Shown here: piece by piece, positions 1 through 7,356 of the stretch
Position numbering within the stretch: position 1 is the stretch's first letter
How the letters are laid out: the number at the start of each line of letters is the position of its first letter
Source of the DNA: Anaerostipes butyraticus
GTDB lineage: Bacteria > Bacillota > Clostridia > Lachnospirales > Lachnospiraceae
Length of the DNA stretch: 64,000 bases
Direction: 5' to 3'
Assembly: GCF_016586355.1 (NCBI RefSeq)
Contig: NZ_BLYI01000031.1
Coordinates: 1 to 64,000, forward strand
The notes under the pieces: model-generated
Told to the model about the DNA's origin: nothing
What the model saw: only the letters and a program-made list of their open reading frames with translations
The model's database searches: none
Made by a program: the position numbers and the translations under genes

Positions 1-81
1 CCTGAAGCCGTGGGTACCATTGAGGTATTCCATAAGAATATGCTCTTTTTCTTCGTAGGAATACTTATGTTTATATGCCAT
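1..81 (-). CDS. Transposase N-terminus (partial)
   Basis: 27 codons from an ATG at 81 run off the left edge of the window. The start has a GGGAG ribosome binding site about 7 bases upstream. The peptide begins MAYKHKYSYEEKEHIL, which resembles the start of the helix-turn-helix OrfA protein of IS3-type elements (a basic or aromatic opening followed by an EEK-type helix). The fragment is too short for a firm family assignment. Confidence 0.5.
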   Translation of the reverse strand, partial: MAYKHKYSYEEKEHILMEYLNGTHGFR

Positions 82-143
82 AATAATACTCCCTTCTAAG
101 TGACAAGTTTTTATTATTTCACTTGTCTACCTAGAAGGGAGCA
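1..143 (-). mobile_element. Edge of an IS3-like insertion sequence
   Basis: The left border holds the 5' end of a transposase-like reading frame on the minus strand, preceded by a structured end. Positions 89-108 and 121-141 form an imperfect inverted repeat around AAGT/ACTT cores with CTCCC/GGGAG outer parts. Read on the minus strand the element would begin with TGCTCCCTTCTAGGTAGACA near position 143, which suits an IS3-family left end starting with TG. The rest lies outside the window, so the family call, the exact end and any target duplication cannot be verified. Confidence 0.5.
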
Positions 144-169
144 TATCATTCGCCTGCGGCAGCGTTTTC

Positions 170-298
170 CTATGCTGTGAACTGCTTTCCAAACAGTTCA
201 TAGAATTGAATGTAGAGGCTGCGGTAAAATTCATTTTCTTCTACACTGATCCATGCCTCCAGATTTGTTAAAATTCCCCGAATGATCCATTTTGGCAT
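170..298 (-). CDS. 42-residue small protein of unknown function
   Basis: A short complete reading frame starting MPKWIIRGIL and ending KQFTA. Its ATG follows a very good ribosome binding site, GGAGGGATTATT, which is the main reason to believe it. It is divergent from the AraC gene at 447 and ends 27 bases before the inferred IS end. The product is rich in aromatic residues (three Trp or Tyr clusters), has no obvious signal peptide and matches no family I know. It could be a genuine small protein, or the remnant of a longer gene disrupted near the IS. Confidence 0.4.
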   Translation of the reverse strand: MPKWIIRGILTNLEAWISVEENEFYRSLYIQFYELFGKQFTA

Positions 299-332
299 AA
301 TAATCCCTCCTTGCTGAAAACGGCGTGCGGGA

Positions 333-344
333 GGAAGCGCTTCC
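333..344. promoter_or_regulatory. Perfect 12-bp palindrome GGAAGCGCTTCC
   Basis: A perfect palindrome in the 148-base gap between the small ORF and the AraC gene, inside the predicted 5' leader of the small ORF. The AAGCGCTT core is reminiscent of LacI-family operators. The rest of the gap (345-446) is very AT-rich and probably holds the divergent promoters, but no clean -35/-10 pair can be assigned. Confidence 0.3.
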
Positions 345-446
345 TTGTTTCTGATTCATTCTTATGATAATATTATATTGCAGATATTTAATATTATCTA
401 TCTAAATATTCCATAAATCTATAACAATATTTCAAAGAAGGGAAAA

Positions 447-1349
447 ATGCAGGTAAAATTTACAAATAAAAATGACCGGTCAGAAGATGTTTTATATGAT
501 ACCCCGGATTTCCCGGTGTATATCCGCCGGGGATGTCTTTCCGATTATCCCGATTTCAGCGCTTTAAGCCACTGGCACGATGATGTTGAGTTTATTCTCG
601 TACAGTCCGGGCACATGGAATACAATATAAATGGGAAAATTGTTATGATAAATGAGGGAGAGGGAATCTTTGTCAACACCAGACAGCTTCATTACGGATT
701 TTCAGAGGACTGCAGTGAATGTTCTTTTATCTGTGTTCTGTTTCATCCGCTTTTGCTGAACGCTGTCCCTGTAATTGAGAAAGAATACATTATGCCGATT
801 TTGGAAAATAAAGCAGTGCCGTATCTTTTACTGCACCAAGATAAAAAATATGAAAAAGAAATTTTGCAGTCAGTTTTGGAGATGTATCAATGCCGGGGGC
901 AGAAAGCATATATGCTGAGAATCCAAACTCTGTTTTTCAAAATATGGGAGAATCTTCTGCATTTATCGAATCATTTGAAAAAGAAACCAAAATCCGGAAA
1001 TCAGCATCTTACGATCTTAAAGAAAATGCTCCGGTTTATTTATGAAAATTATGATAAAAAAATCTCTCTGAAGGAGATCAGCCAGGCAGGAAATGTCGGA
1101 AAGACAAGCTGCTGTTCCATCTTTCAAAGATATACTAATGAGACTCCGGTATCATATCTGATCAGTTACCGCCTGAGGAAAGGAATGGAACTGCTGGAGA
1201 CAACAGATAAGACCATTTCGGAAATCGCGTTTGAGGTGGGATTTTCAGGAGCCAGTTATTTTACGGAAATGTTCCATAAATCATATGGATGTACGCCGAC
1301 AGAGTATCGCGCTCAGGAAAAAAAGTTTTGTTATAAGAAAAAAGAATAA
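447..1349 (+). CDS. AraC-family transcriptional regulator
   Basis: A 300-residue protein with the usual two-part AraC layout. The N-terminal half is a cupin-like ligand-sensing domain, with HWHDDVEFILV near residues 43-53 and a later GEGIFVNTRQLHY stretch. The last ~100 residues carry two helix-turn-helix motifs, the first around ISLKEISQAGNVGKT and the second ending in the family signature IAFEVGFSGASYFTEMFHKS followed by GCTPTEYR. The ATG at 447 follows GAAGGG. It stands alone, divergent from the small ORF and 95 bases before metY. Sugar- or metabolite-responsive control is typical for this layout, but the ligand is not identifiable. Confidence 0.9.
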   Translation: MQVKFTNKNDRSEDVLYDTPDFPVYIRRGCLSDYPDFSALSHWHDDVEFILVQSGHMEYNINGKIVMINEGEGIFVNTRQLHYGFSEDCSECSFICVLFHPLLLNAVPVIEKEYIMPILENKAVPYLLLHQDKKYEKEILQSVLEMYQCRGQKAYMLRIQTLFFKIWENLLHLSNHLKKKPKSGNQHLTILKKMLRFIYENYDKKISLKEISQAGNVGKTSCCSIFQRYTNETPVSYLISYRLRKGMELLETTDKTISEIAFEVGFSGASYFTEMFHKSYGCTPTEYRAQEKKFCYKKKE

Positions 1350-1444
1350 CCAGTTCATTTTATTTTCTATTAGACAAAGATAACCTACCATGTTACTATG
1401 ATTTTAAATTCAAACAGAAAATCAGAAAAATGGAGGATAGATTC

Positions 1445-2749
1445 ATGACAGACATCAGAGATTCAAAAAACTGGGGATTTGAAACAAAACAGCTTCATAT
1501 TGGTCAGGAACATCCGGATCCGGCAACAGACGCCAGAGCAGTTCCGATTTATGCAACCACTTCTTATGTATTTGAAAACTTCCAGAATGCCGCTGACCGG
1601 TTCAGCTTACAGGCAGAAGGCAATATCTACGGCAGACTGACAAATCCGACAGAAGATGTTTTTGAACAGCGTATTGCCGCTTTGGAAGGAGGAACGGCGG
1701 CTCTTGCGGCTGCCTCAGGAGCTGCGGCAATCGACTATACATTTCAGGCGCTTGCCGGTGCGGGAGAACATATCGTTGCGTCTAAGACAATTTACGGCGG
1801 AACCTATAACCTTCTTGCCAATACACTGCCGCAGACAAGAAAGATCCAGACGACCTTTGTGGATCCGGATGAGGAAGGCGCTTTTGAAGCGGCAATCCGT
1901 GGAAACACAAAAGCGATTTTTGTGGAGACTCTTGGAAATCCGCATTCTAATCTGGTGGATCTGGAGAAACTGGCAGATGCTGCGCATCGGCATGGAATTC
2001 CTCTTGTAGTGGATTCAACCTTTGCAACTCCATATCTGATTCGTCCGATTGAGTATGGGGCAGATATTGTAGTTCACTCAGCGACTAAGTTTATCGGCGG
2101 ACATGGAACGGCTCTGGGCGGCGTGATCATTGACAGCGGGAAATTTGACTGGAAGAAATCTGGAAAATATCCATGGATTTCTGAGCCAAATCCGAGTTAT
2201 CATGGTGTATCGTTCGCAGACGCGGCACCGGAAGCTGCTTTCGTAACTTATATCCGGGCGGTTTTATTACGGGATACCGGGGCGTCTCTGTCTCCATTCC
2301 ATGCGTTTTTATTTCTCCAGGGGCTGGAAACGTTATCATTGCGTATGGAGCGGCATGTGAGCAATGTGCTTCAAATTGTAGAGTATTTAACCCAGCATCC
2401 TCAGGTGGAGGCCGTGCATCATCCGTCTCTGGAAAGCGAGCCTGGGCATTCTCTATATAAGAAGTATCTTCCGGGTGGAGGCGGCTCTATTTTCACTTTT
2501 GAGATAAAAGGCGATGAAAAAACAGCACAGAAATTTATCGATCATCTTCCGATTTTTTCTCTGCTGGCCAATGTGGCAGATGTGAAATCTCTGGTCATTC
2601 ATCCGGCAACGACAACACATAGTCAGTGCACGGCAGAAGAATTAAAACAGCAGGGAATCAAACCAAACACGATACGATTGTCCATTGGAATCGAAAAAGC
2701 AGAGGATCTGATCGCTGCTCTGGATGCGGCATTTGCAGCGATAAAATAA
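1445..2749 (+). CDS. metY: O-acetylhomoserine sulfhydrylase (PLP enzyme)
   Basis: A 434-residue Cys/Met-metabolism PLP enzyme that makes homocysteine (or methionine with methanethiol) from O-acetylhomoserine. The opening [12 protein letters not shown], then [17 protein letters not shown] and [18 protein letters not shown], are characteristic of MetY. The PLP lysine lies in [12 protein letters not shown]. The length fits MetY (about 430) better than the shorter cystathionine gamma-synthases (about 380). I place the start at 1445 because the upstream in-frame ATG at 1430 overlaps the GGAGG ribosome binding site at 1432-1436. No T-box or SAM riboswitch is visible in the 95-base leader, which is unusual for a sulfur gene in this phylum. 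Followed by a strong terminator. Confidence 0.92.
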   Translation: MTDIRDSKNWGFETKQLHIGQEHPDPATDARAVPIYATTSYVFENFQNAADRFSLQAEGNIYGRLTNPTEDVFEQRIAALEGGTAALAAASGAAAIDYTFQALAGAGEHIVASKTIYGGTYNLLANTLPQTRKIQTTFVDPDEEGAFEAAIRGNTKAIFVETLGNPHSNLVDLEKLADAAHRHGIPLVVDSTFATPYLIRPIEYGADIVVHSATKFIGGHGTALGGVIIDSGKFDWKKSGKYPWISEPNPSYHGVSFADAAPEAAFVTYIRAVLLRDTGASLSPFHAFLFLQGLETLSLRMERHVSNVLQIVEYLTQHPQVEAVHHPSLESEPGHSLYKKYLPGGGGSIFTFEIKGDEKTAQKFIDHLPIFSLLANVADVKSLVIHPATTTHSQCTAEELKQQGIKPNTIRLSIGIEKAEDLIAALDAAFAAIK

Positions 2750-2767
2750 ATAGGATGATAGAGTCAG

Positions 2768-2798
2768 CAGCTGTCAGTAAAATGACAGCTGTTTTTTT
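2768..2798 (+). terminator. Rho-independent terminator of metY
   Basis: A perfect 9-bp stem CAGCTGTCA/TGACAGCTG with a 6-base loop, followed by seven T residues. It lies 18 bases after the metY stop codon. Confidence 0.93.
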
Positions 2799-2838
2799 GA
2801 GGGATAAGCTCGAAAAAAGAATCACTCTCTAAGGGAAA

Positions 2839-2872
2839 GTGACAAGTTGATAATAGTACGATATAATACTAT
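2839..2872 (+). promoter_or_regulatory. Promoter and MarR operator
   Basis: GTGACA (2839-2844), a 17-base spacer and TATAAT (2862-2867) form a near-consensus promoter for the MarR-MATE operon. An inverted repeat ATAGTA-N8-TACTAT (2853-2872) covers the -10 element, where a MarR repressor would block RNA polymerase. Autorepression is inferred. Confidence 0.7.
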
Positions 2873-2905
2873 AATGGTTCTGTGAAATACGAAAGGAGGA
2901 AGATA

Positions 2906-3349
2906 ATGTCTAAATTGAAATGGAGTTTTGATTATTGTTCTGCCTGGAACAGAGGAACTGCTCTGTATGTCCAGTGGGCAAATCGCCATGGAATTTCTTA
3001 TCCCAGGCTGATGGTACTGTATGCGTTAATGACAGCAGGTGAGATGACGCAGAAAGAAATTTGTGAAGGATTTGGGCTGGTCAAACAGACAGTCAATACA
3101 GTTGTCCGGGATCTAAAGAAGAATAAATACATTATTTTGAAGGCGGGACAGGCAGACAGGCGTGAAAAAAAGATATCCCTGACGGAAGAGGGCAGAATTT
3201 ACGCAGAGAAATGGGTGAACCCCTTATTAAAGACGGAGAAGAGGATTTTCGAAATAATAGGCTGTGAGAGAATGAAGCAGATGCAGGATACCCTGGAACT
3301 TTTTAATATTCTGTTTGAGAACGAAATGAGAGGGGACAAGCAGGAATGA
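2906..3349 (+). CDS. MarR-family transcriptional regulator
   Basis: A 147-residue winged-helix regulator. Recognition features are ISYPRLMVLYALM, MTQKEICEGFGLVKQTVNTVV (the DNA-binding helix-turn-helix) and the wing with the family DRREKKISLTEEG motif. The start at 2906 has AGGAGGA ideally placed; an in-frame GTG at 2882 lies upstream of that site and is rejected. Its stop overlaps the ATG of the MATE transporter (ATGA), so the pair is translationally coupled. The usual logic is a repressor released by a drug or phenolic ligand, controlling its own operon through the palindrome at 2853-2872. Confidence 0.92.
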   Translation: MSKLKWSFDYCSAWNRGTALYVQWANRHGISYPRLMVLYALMTAGEMTQKEICEGFGLVKQTVNTVVRDLKKNKYIILKAGQADRREKKISLTEEGRIYAEKWVNPLLKTEKRIFEIIGCERMKQMQDTLELFNILFENEMRGDKQE

Positions 3350-4647
3350 TCAGAAATACAAAGATTTTCTTTCAATACGTGATTCCATCTATTTTGGCAT
3401 TTGCTTTGTCGGGAATTTATTCGATCGTAGATGGATTTTTTGTAGGAAACCAGGTTGGGGATGCCGGCCTGTCCGCGATTAATGTGGCATATCCAATCGT
3501 TGCGCTGATCCAGGCAGCCGGAACAGGAATTGGAATGGGCGGCGCGGTTTGTTATTCTATTCATAAAGCGGAAAACAGAGAAAAAAGAGCGCGGGAATAT
3601 ACGGCAGGTGCTATATGGATGCTGTTTCTGTTCAGTATCCTTCTGACAATCCTGACTTATCTTTTTTCCAATCCGCTGCTGCGTTTCCTGGGAGCTGACG
3701 GACAGCTGCTTTCCCTTGGCGGCCAGTATATTAAGATTATTGCCATTGGAGCCAGTCTTCAGATCATCGGCACCGGCCTGGTGCCTTTTATCAGGAATAA
3801 TGAAGGCGCTTTTTTTGCAATGACCGCCATGGCAGCCGGATTTGTGTCAAACATTATTCTGGATTATCTTTTTGTATGGGTAAAAGATGGAGGAATCAGA
3901 GGAGCCGCATGGGCAACTATTATAAGTCAGGGAATTACGATGCTTCTGGCATTGGTTTATCTGACTGTAAAAAGGCAGATTTTTTTCCGAATCCCGGTTT
4001 CCAGAGCAGTTCATACAGCTGGAGCAATCCTGAAGATTGGAATTGCGCCATTTGGTCTTGCCATGACACCGAATCTTTCACTGATGATAATCAATCGATT
4101 TTCCGCAGGGTATGGCGGAGAAGAAGCGATAGCCACATATGCCTGTATAGCTTATATTATCTGTATTATTTATCTTATCCTGCAGGGCGTTGGAGATGGA
4201 AGCCAGCCTCTTATGAGTCTGTATTATGGTCAGGGAAATTTGAAAAAATTAAAAGATACCCGCGCGCTGGCTTATGAATTTGCGCTGTTTTTATCTGTAT
4301 GCGGAGTGGCAGTCCTGTTTTTGTTAAGATGGAAAATAGGTATTTTATTTGGCGCATCTTTGGAGGTCAATTATGAAATTGGGAGAATTATGCCGGTCTT
4401 TCTCCTTTCGGTTCCATTTGTCGCAGTCAGCCGTATTACTACATCTGGATTTTACGCTACAGAAAAAAGCCTTTTTTCTTATTTCCTGACATTTATGGAA
4501 CCTGTTCTTATGTTTGTTCTGATGCTGATTCTTCCGCCTCTTCTGGGAGGACAGCAAATGATCTGGTGGAGTACGACAGCTGCCCGGATTTTGTCTGCCC
4601 TGGCTGCGCTTATTATGAAAAGAGAGATAGAAAAAAGAGAATCTTAA
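3346..4647 (+). CDS. MATE-family efflux transporter
   Basis: A 433-residue multidrug and toxin extrusion family protein with about 12 hydrophobic segments in two related halves. Typical features are the N-terminal VIPSILAFALSGIYSIVDG with GNQVGDAGLSAINVAYPI, and the second-half GVGDGSQPLMSLYYGQGN. It would exchange Na+ or H+ for cationic drugs or metabolites at the cytoplasmic membrane. It overlaps marR by four bases and is followed by a terminator, giving a two-gene regulated efflux operon. The substrate is unknown. Confidence 0.92.
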   Translation: MIRNTKIFFQYVIPSILAFALSGIYSIVDGFFVGNQVGDAGLSAINVAYPIVALIQAAGTGIGMGGAVCYSIHKAENREKRAREYTAGAIWMLFLFSILLTILTYLFSNPLLRFLGADGQLLSLGGQYIKIIAIGASLQIIGTGLVPFIRNNEGAFFAMTAMAAGFVSNIILDYLFVWVKDGGIRGAAWATIISQGITMLLALVYLTVKRQIFFRIPVSRAVHTAGAILKIGIAPFGLAMTPNLSLMIINRFSAGYGGEEAIATYACIAYIICIIYLILQGVGDGSQPLMSLYYGQGNLKKLKDTRALAYEFALFLSVCGVAVLFLLRWKIGILFGASLEVNYEIGRIMPVFLLSVPFVAVSRITTSGFYATEKSLFSYFLTFMEPVLMFVLMLILPPLLGGQQMIWWSTTAARILSALAALIMKREIEKRES

Positions 4648-4661
4648 AATAAACAAGGCAG

Positions 4662-4711
4662 AAATCCGTTGTAACATAGAGTTAGATCATCTGTGATACA
4701 GTGGATTTTTT
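4662..4711 (+). terminator. Terminator of the MarR-MATE operon
   Basis: A long imperfect hairpin. AAATCCGTTGTAACATAG pairs with CTGTGATACAGTGGATTT through Watson-Crick and G-U pairs with one mismatch, ending in a T6 run. Confidence 0.75.
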
Positions 4712-4793
4712 GGCGCGAAAAGTTCCTTTTTGCGGCTGAAAGGACGGACAAAATGAATGAGCCGGAAAAAAAACGAGATTGTATTCTCCATGC

Positions 4794-4822
4794 TTGTATT
4801 TTATATGCTGATAAGATATAGT
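4794..4822 (+). promoter_or_regulatory. Promoter of the 14-gene envelope/GTPase operon
   Basis: TTGTAT (4794-4799), 17 bases, TATAGT (4817-4822). It lies 60 bases upstream of the first start codon. Genes from 4882 to 22054 then run on one strand with gaps of at most ~27 bases or with overlaps, and no internal terminator is visible. Confidence 0.65.
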
Positions 4823-4881
4823 AGTATAAGAATAAAATGCCAGAGAAATCGACATTTTTAGAGGAGTGTGGAGGAAAGCAG

Positions 4882-6546
4882 ATGGATAACTATAAGAAGA
4901 GAATCAGTACATTGAAGATCATCATCCTGCTGATGTTTATAATTACGGTATTTGTAACGCTGCAGTTTGATTACGGAATGATGGAGCTGGTGATCAATAC
5001 AGTGTTTTTAGGCGCAATGGCCCTTATGACCCGGTATGCGCTGCAAAACGGACTGGATCATATGAATGCCTATATAAAAGATATGGAAACCATGATAAAA
5101 GAACTGGAAGAAAGCAGGGACGACTGCGAAGGCGACAAAGAAAAACTGGAAGCCAGGATTCTTGGTATCGATGCATTTATAGAAGATCAGGATATGAAGG
5201 AACAATATGAAGCTTACTGTGAAGCGTACCGCAGGAAAGGCGCGGCAGAATGCAGTATTACAGACTTTTTTAATTTTGATCAGCTGACGGAAAATCTGTC
5301 TTTAAGATTTTGTCAGATCCTTCCGGGGCTTATGACGGCTATGGGAATTCTGGGAACTTTTCTCGGACTTGCGATTGGGCTGACAAATTTTGATTTCAGT
5401 TCTTCCAAGTCGCTGGGGGAATCCATCCAGGTCTTTATTTCCGGAATCAACATTGCATTCTACACTTCTATTTACGGAATTGTCATTTCCATATATATGA
5501 ACAGTTTTTATAATTCGGTAGAAGAACGGTTTGAAGAAAAGCTAATGAAACTGGAAAAATGCTTTGACAAGCTTGGAATGAATCAGTCAGAACAGAGCAT
5601 GTGGGCGAGACTTTATGAAGAAGAACGGACTCAGACCCGGTCGCTGGATCAGCTGAACAAAGAATTTGCCGGAAATCTGGCGGATGTACTGGGGGAACGG
5701 CTGTCAAAATCATTTAATGCGACTAATTCAAATATTCAGAATCTGATGGGGCAGATTCATGAGAGAGAAAATACCGCTATGGAACAGATGGTAGGCAGTT
5801 TCCTGAAGAACCTCAACCGCAGCATAGAATCAGATTATGCAGCCATGGCTGAGACGGTAGGAAATCTGGAGAAGAATTTTCAGACACTGGGAGAATCTGT
5901 CGGATATCTGAGCCAGTGGCAGAAAGAAATGACCGATGAGATACGAAAATTCGTTGCTGAAGTAAGTGAATCCAATCGAAGAATGGAAGAACTTACAGTT
6001 CAGAATATGGAGCAGATGCGCCGGTTTCATGACACCCTTCAGGGATTTTCCAGGTCCATGGAACAGACCAGCGGCAATTTGGATGAAGTTTACGGCAGGG
6101 AAGAAAAACTTCATGACCAGCTTCAGGAGATGGTCGGCCAGCAGGAGCAGATGGTTCGAAAGCTGGAACAGGCGGCAGGAATCAGTGAGGAACTTGCCAG
6201 GTATCAGAAGGAATCACAGCGTCAGCTGCAGCAGATGGAATCGCTGGCAGACGAGCTTAAGCGGGAACAGGAAAGACAAAAAGAGGATTCTGGTGATCTA
6301 AAATGGATACAGCAGGAAATTAAGCTGGGACAGGAGAAAATCAATCATCTTCTGGATCAGATCAGACAATTAAAACAAAAAGAAGAAAACAGGGAAGAAG
6401 CTGAGAAAATCAAAGAAGTTTTGGAATCTCTCAGCACTGAAATAGAAGAGACAGAGAAGCATCTTCTGGATGCCATTGAGAACACGACACTGCGCGGCAA
6501 AATCCGCAGTTTCGGAAGTCTTTTTAATAAGCAGAAAGAGGCATAG
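4882..6546 (+). CDS. ZorA/MotA/ExbB-like proton-channel protein with coiled-coil tail
   Basis: A 554-residue stator-type subunit. Four membrane segments lie at about residues 12-28, 32-50, 147-167 and 184-207. TM3 carries the family signature LPGLMTAMGILGTFLGLAIG, shared by MotA, TolQ, ExbB and ZorA. About 330 residues of Gln/Glu-rich coiled coil follow (215-545), a layout seen in ZorA and unlike the short MotA or ExbB. The start at 4882 has GGAGG 8 bases upstream; the in-frame ATG at 4837 lacks a site. It is first in the operon and directly abuts its OmpA-domain partner (6547). It probably converts proton motive force into motion or force transmitted by the tail. No flagellar genes are nearby. 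Confidence 0.85.
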   Translation: MDNYKKRISTLKIIILLMFIITVFVTLQFDYGMMELVINTVFLGAMALMTRYALQNGLDHMNAYIKDMETMIKELEESRDDCEGDKEKLEARILGIDAFIEDQDMKEQYEAYCEAYRRKGAAECSITDFFNFDQLTENLSLRFCQILPGLMTAMGILGTFLGLAIGLTNFDFSSSKSLGESIQVFISGINIAFYTSIYGIVISIYMNSFYNSVEERFEEKLMKLEKCFDKLGMNQSEQSMWARLYEEERTQTRSLDQLNKEFAGNLADVLGERLSKSFNATNSNIQNLMGQIHERENTAMEQMVGSFLKNLNRSIESDYAAMAETVGNLEKNFQTLGESVGYLSQWQKEMTDEIRKFVAEVSESNRRMEELTVQNMEQMRRFHDTLQGFSRSMEQTSGNLDEVYGREEKLHDQLQEMVGQQEQMVRKLEQAAGISEELARYQKESQRQLQQMESLADELKREQERQKEDSGDLKWIQQEIKLGQEKINHLLDQIRQLKQKEENREEAEKIKEVLESLSTEIEETEKHLLDAIENTTLRGKIRSFGSLFNKQKEA

Positions 6547-7329
6547 ATGAGCAGGCAGAAAAAGAAAAGAAACAGGAAGTTCATGGATTACTGGCAGTCC
6601 TATTCCGATATGATGGCAGCTTTGCTGCTGGTTTTTATTTTGATTGTGTTTGCGGTAATCCAGAAACTGCAGACACAGCAGGATGAGATTGCGGCAAAAC
6701 AGGCAATCGTGGACAAGCAGAAAATTACGATCGAGAAACTGGGCGGAGACGCAGACGGAGGCACGACAAAATTTGAAGAGATGGAAAAAAAGGTTTCCAG
6801 GATCATCGGAGTAAAAGCAGAGATCATAGAAGATCTCCGAAAGGAACTGGACAATGTAAATCTGGAAATTGATGGTCAGACCGGAGCGATCCAGTTTGAT
6901 TCCGAGATTTTGTTTGATACAGATAAATCGAATCTGAAAGCCTCCGGAAAGAAAGAACTGGACCGGTTTATGAAAGGATATTTTAAAGTCCTGCTGAATG
7001 ATAAATTTAAAGATAACATTGCGGAAATCATTGTAGAAGGTCATACGGATACGGATGGAACTTACGATTATAATCTGGAATTGTCACAGAAACGTGCGTT
7101 AAGTGTGGCCAGATACTGTTTAAACAGTAAAAATCTGGATCTGGATTCAGATCAGAAACAGGATCTAAGAAGGATGATTACGGCCAATGGGCGTTCATTC
7201 AGCAATCCAATCCGCAAAAGTGACGGAAGTATTGACAAGAACAAGTCCCGCAGGGTTGTATTCCAGTTCCGTCTGAAAGATGATGAAATGATACAGCAGC
7301 TGCAGGATATATTAAACGGAAAAGAATAA
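6547..7329 (+). CDS. ZorB/MotB-like stator partner with OmpA peptidoglycan-binding domain
   Basis: 260 residues: a short basic cytoplasmic start, one membrane helix (about 17-38) and a C-terminal OmpA-like domain (about 112-255). Asp21 in WQSYSDMMAALLLVF sits where MotB and ZorB carry the proton-binding aspartate. The OmpA domain shows FDSEILFDTDKSNL, EGHTDTDG, YNLELSQKRALSVARY and NKSRRV, the residues that hold meso-diaminopimelate in peptidoglycan. It starts at the base after the upstream stop. With the ZorA-like protein it should form a stator anchored to the cell wall. Confidence 0.87.
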   Translation: MSRQKKKRNRKFMDYWQSYSDMMAALLLVFILIVFAVIQKLQTQQDEIAAKQAIVDKQKITIEKLGGDADGGTTKFEEMEKKVSRIIGVKAEIIEDLRKELDNVNLEIDGQTGAIQFDSEILFDTDKSNLKASGKKELDRFMKGYFKVLLNDKFKDNIAEIIVEGHTDTDGTYDYNLELSQKRALSVARYCLNSKNLDLDSDQKQDLRRMITANGRSFSNPIRKSDGSIDKNKSRRVVFQFRLKDDEMIQQLQDILNGKE

Positions 7330-7356
7330 GGCTGACTTTGAACTGTTGGAGAGGGA

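Noticed and set aside
6370-7044. 224-codon minus-strand reading frame
   Set aside because: Antisense to the stator pair; Phe/Leu-rich pseudo-membrane composition produced by the complement of charged codons.
4882-7329. Complete Zorya anti-phage system
   Set aside because: Only ZorA- and ZorB-like genes are present; no ZorC, SNF2-type ZorD or ZorE nuclease follows, and the remaining genes are wall-synthesis and signalling families.
4882-7329. Flagellar MotA/MotB
   Set aside because: The MotA-like protein has a long coiled-coil tail unlike flagellar MotA, and no flagellar or chemotaxis gene lies nearby.
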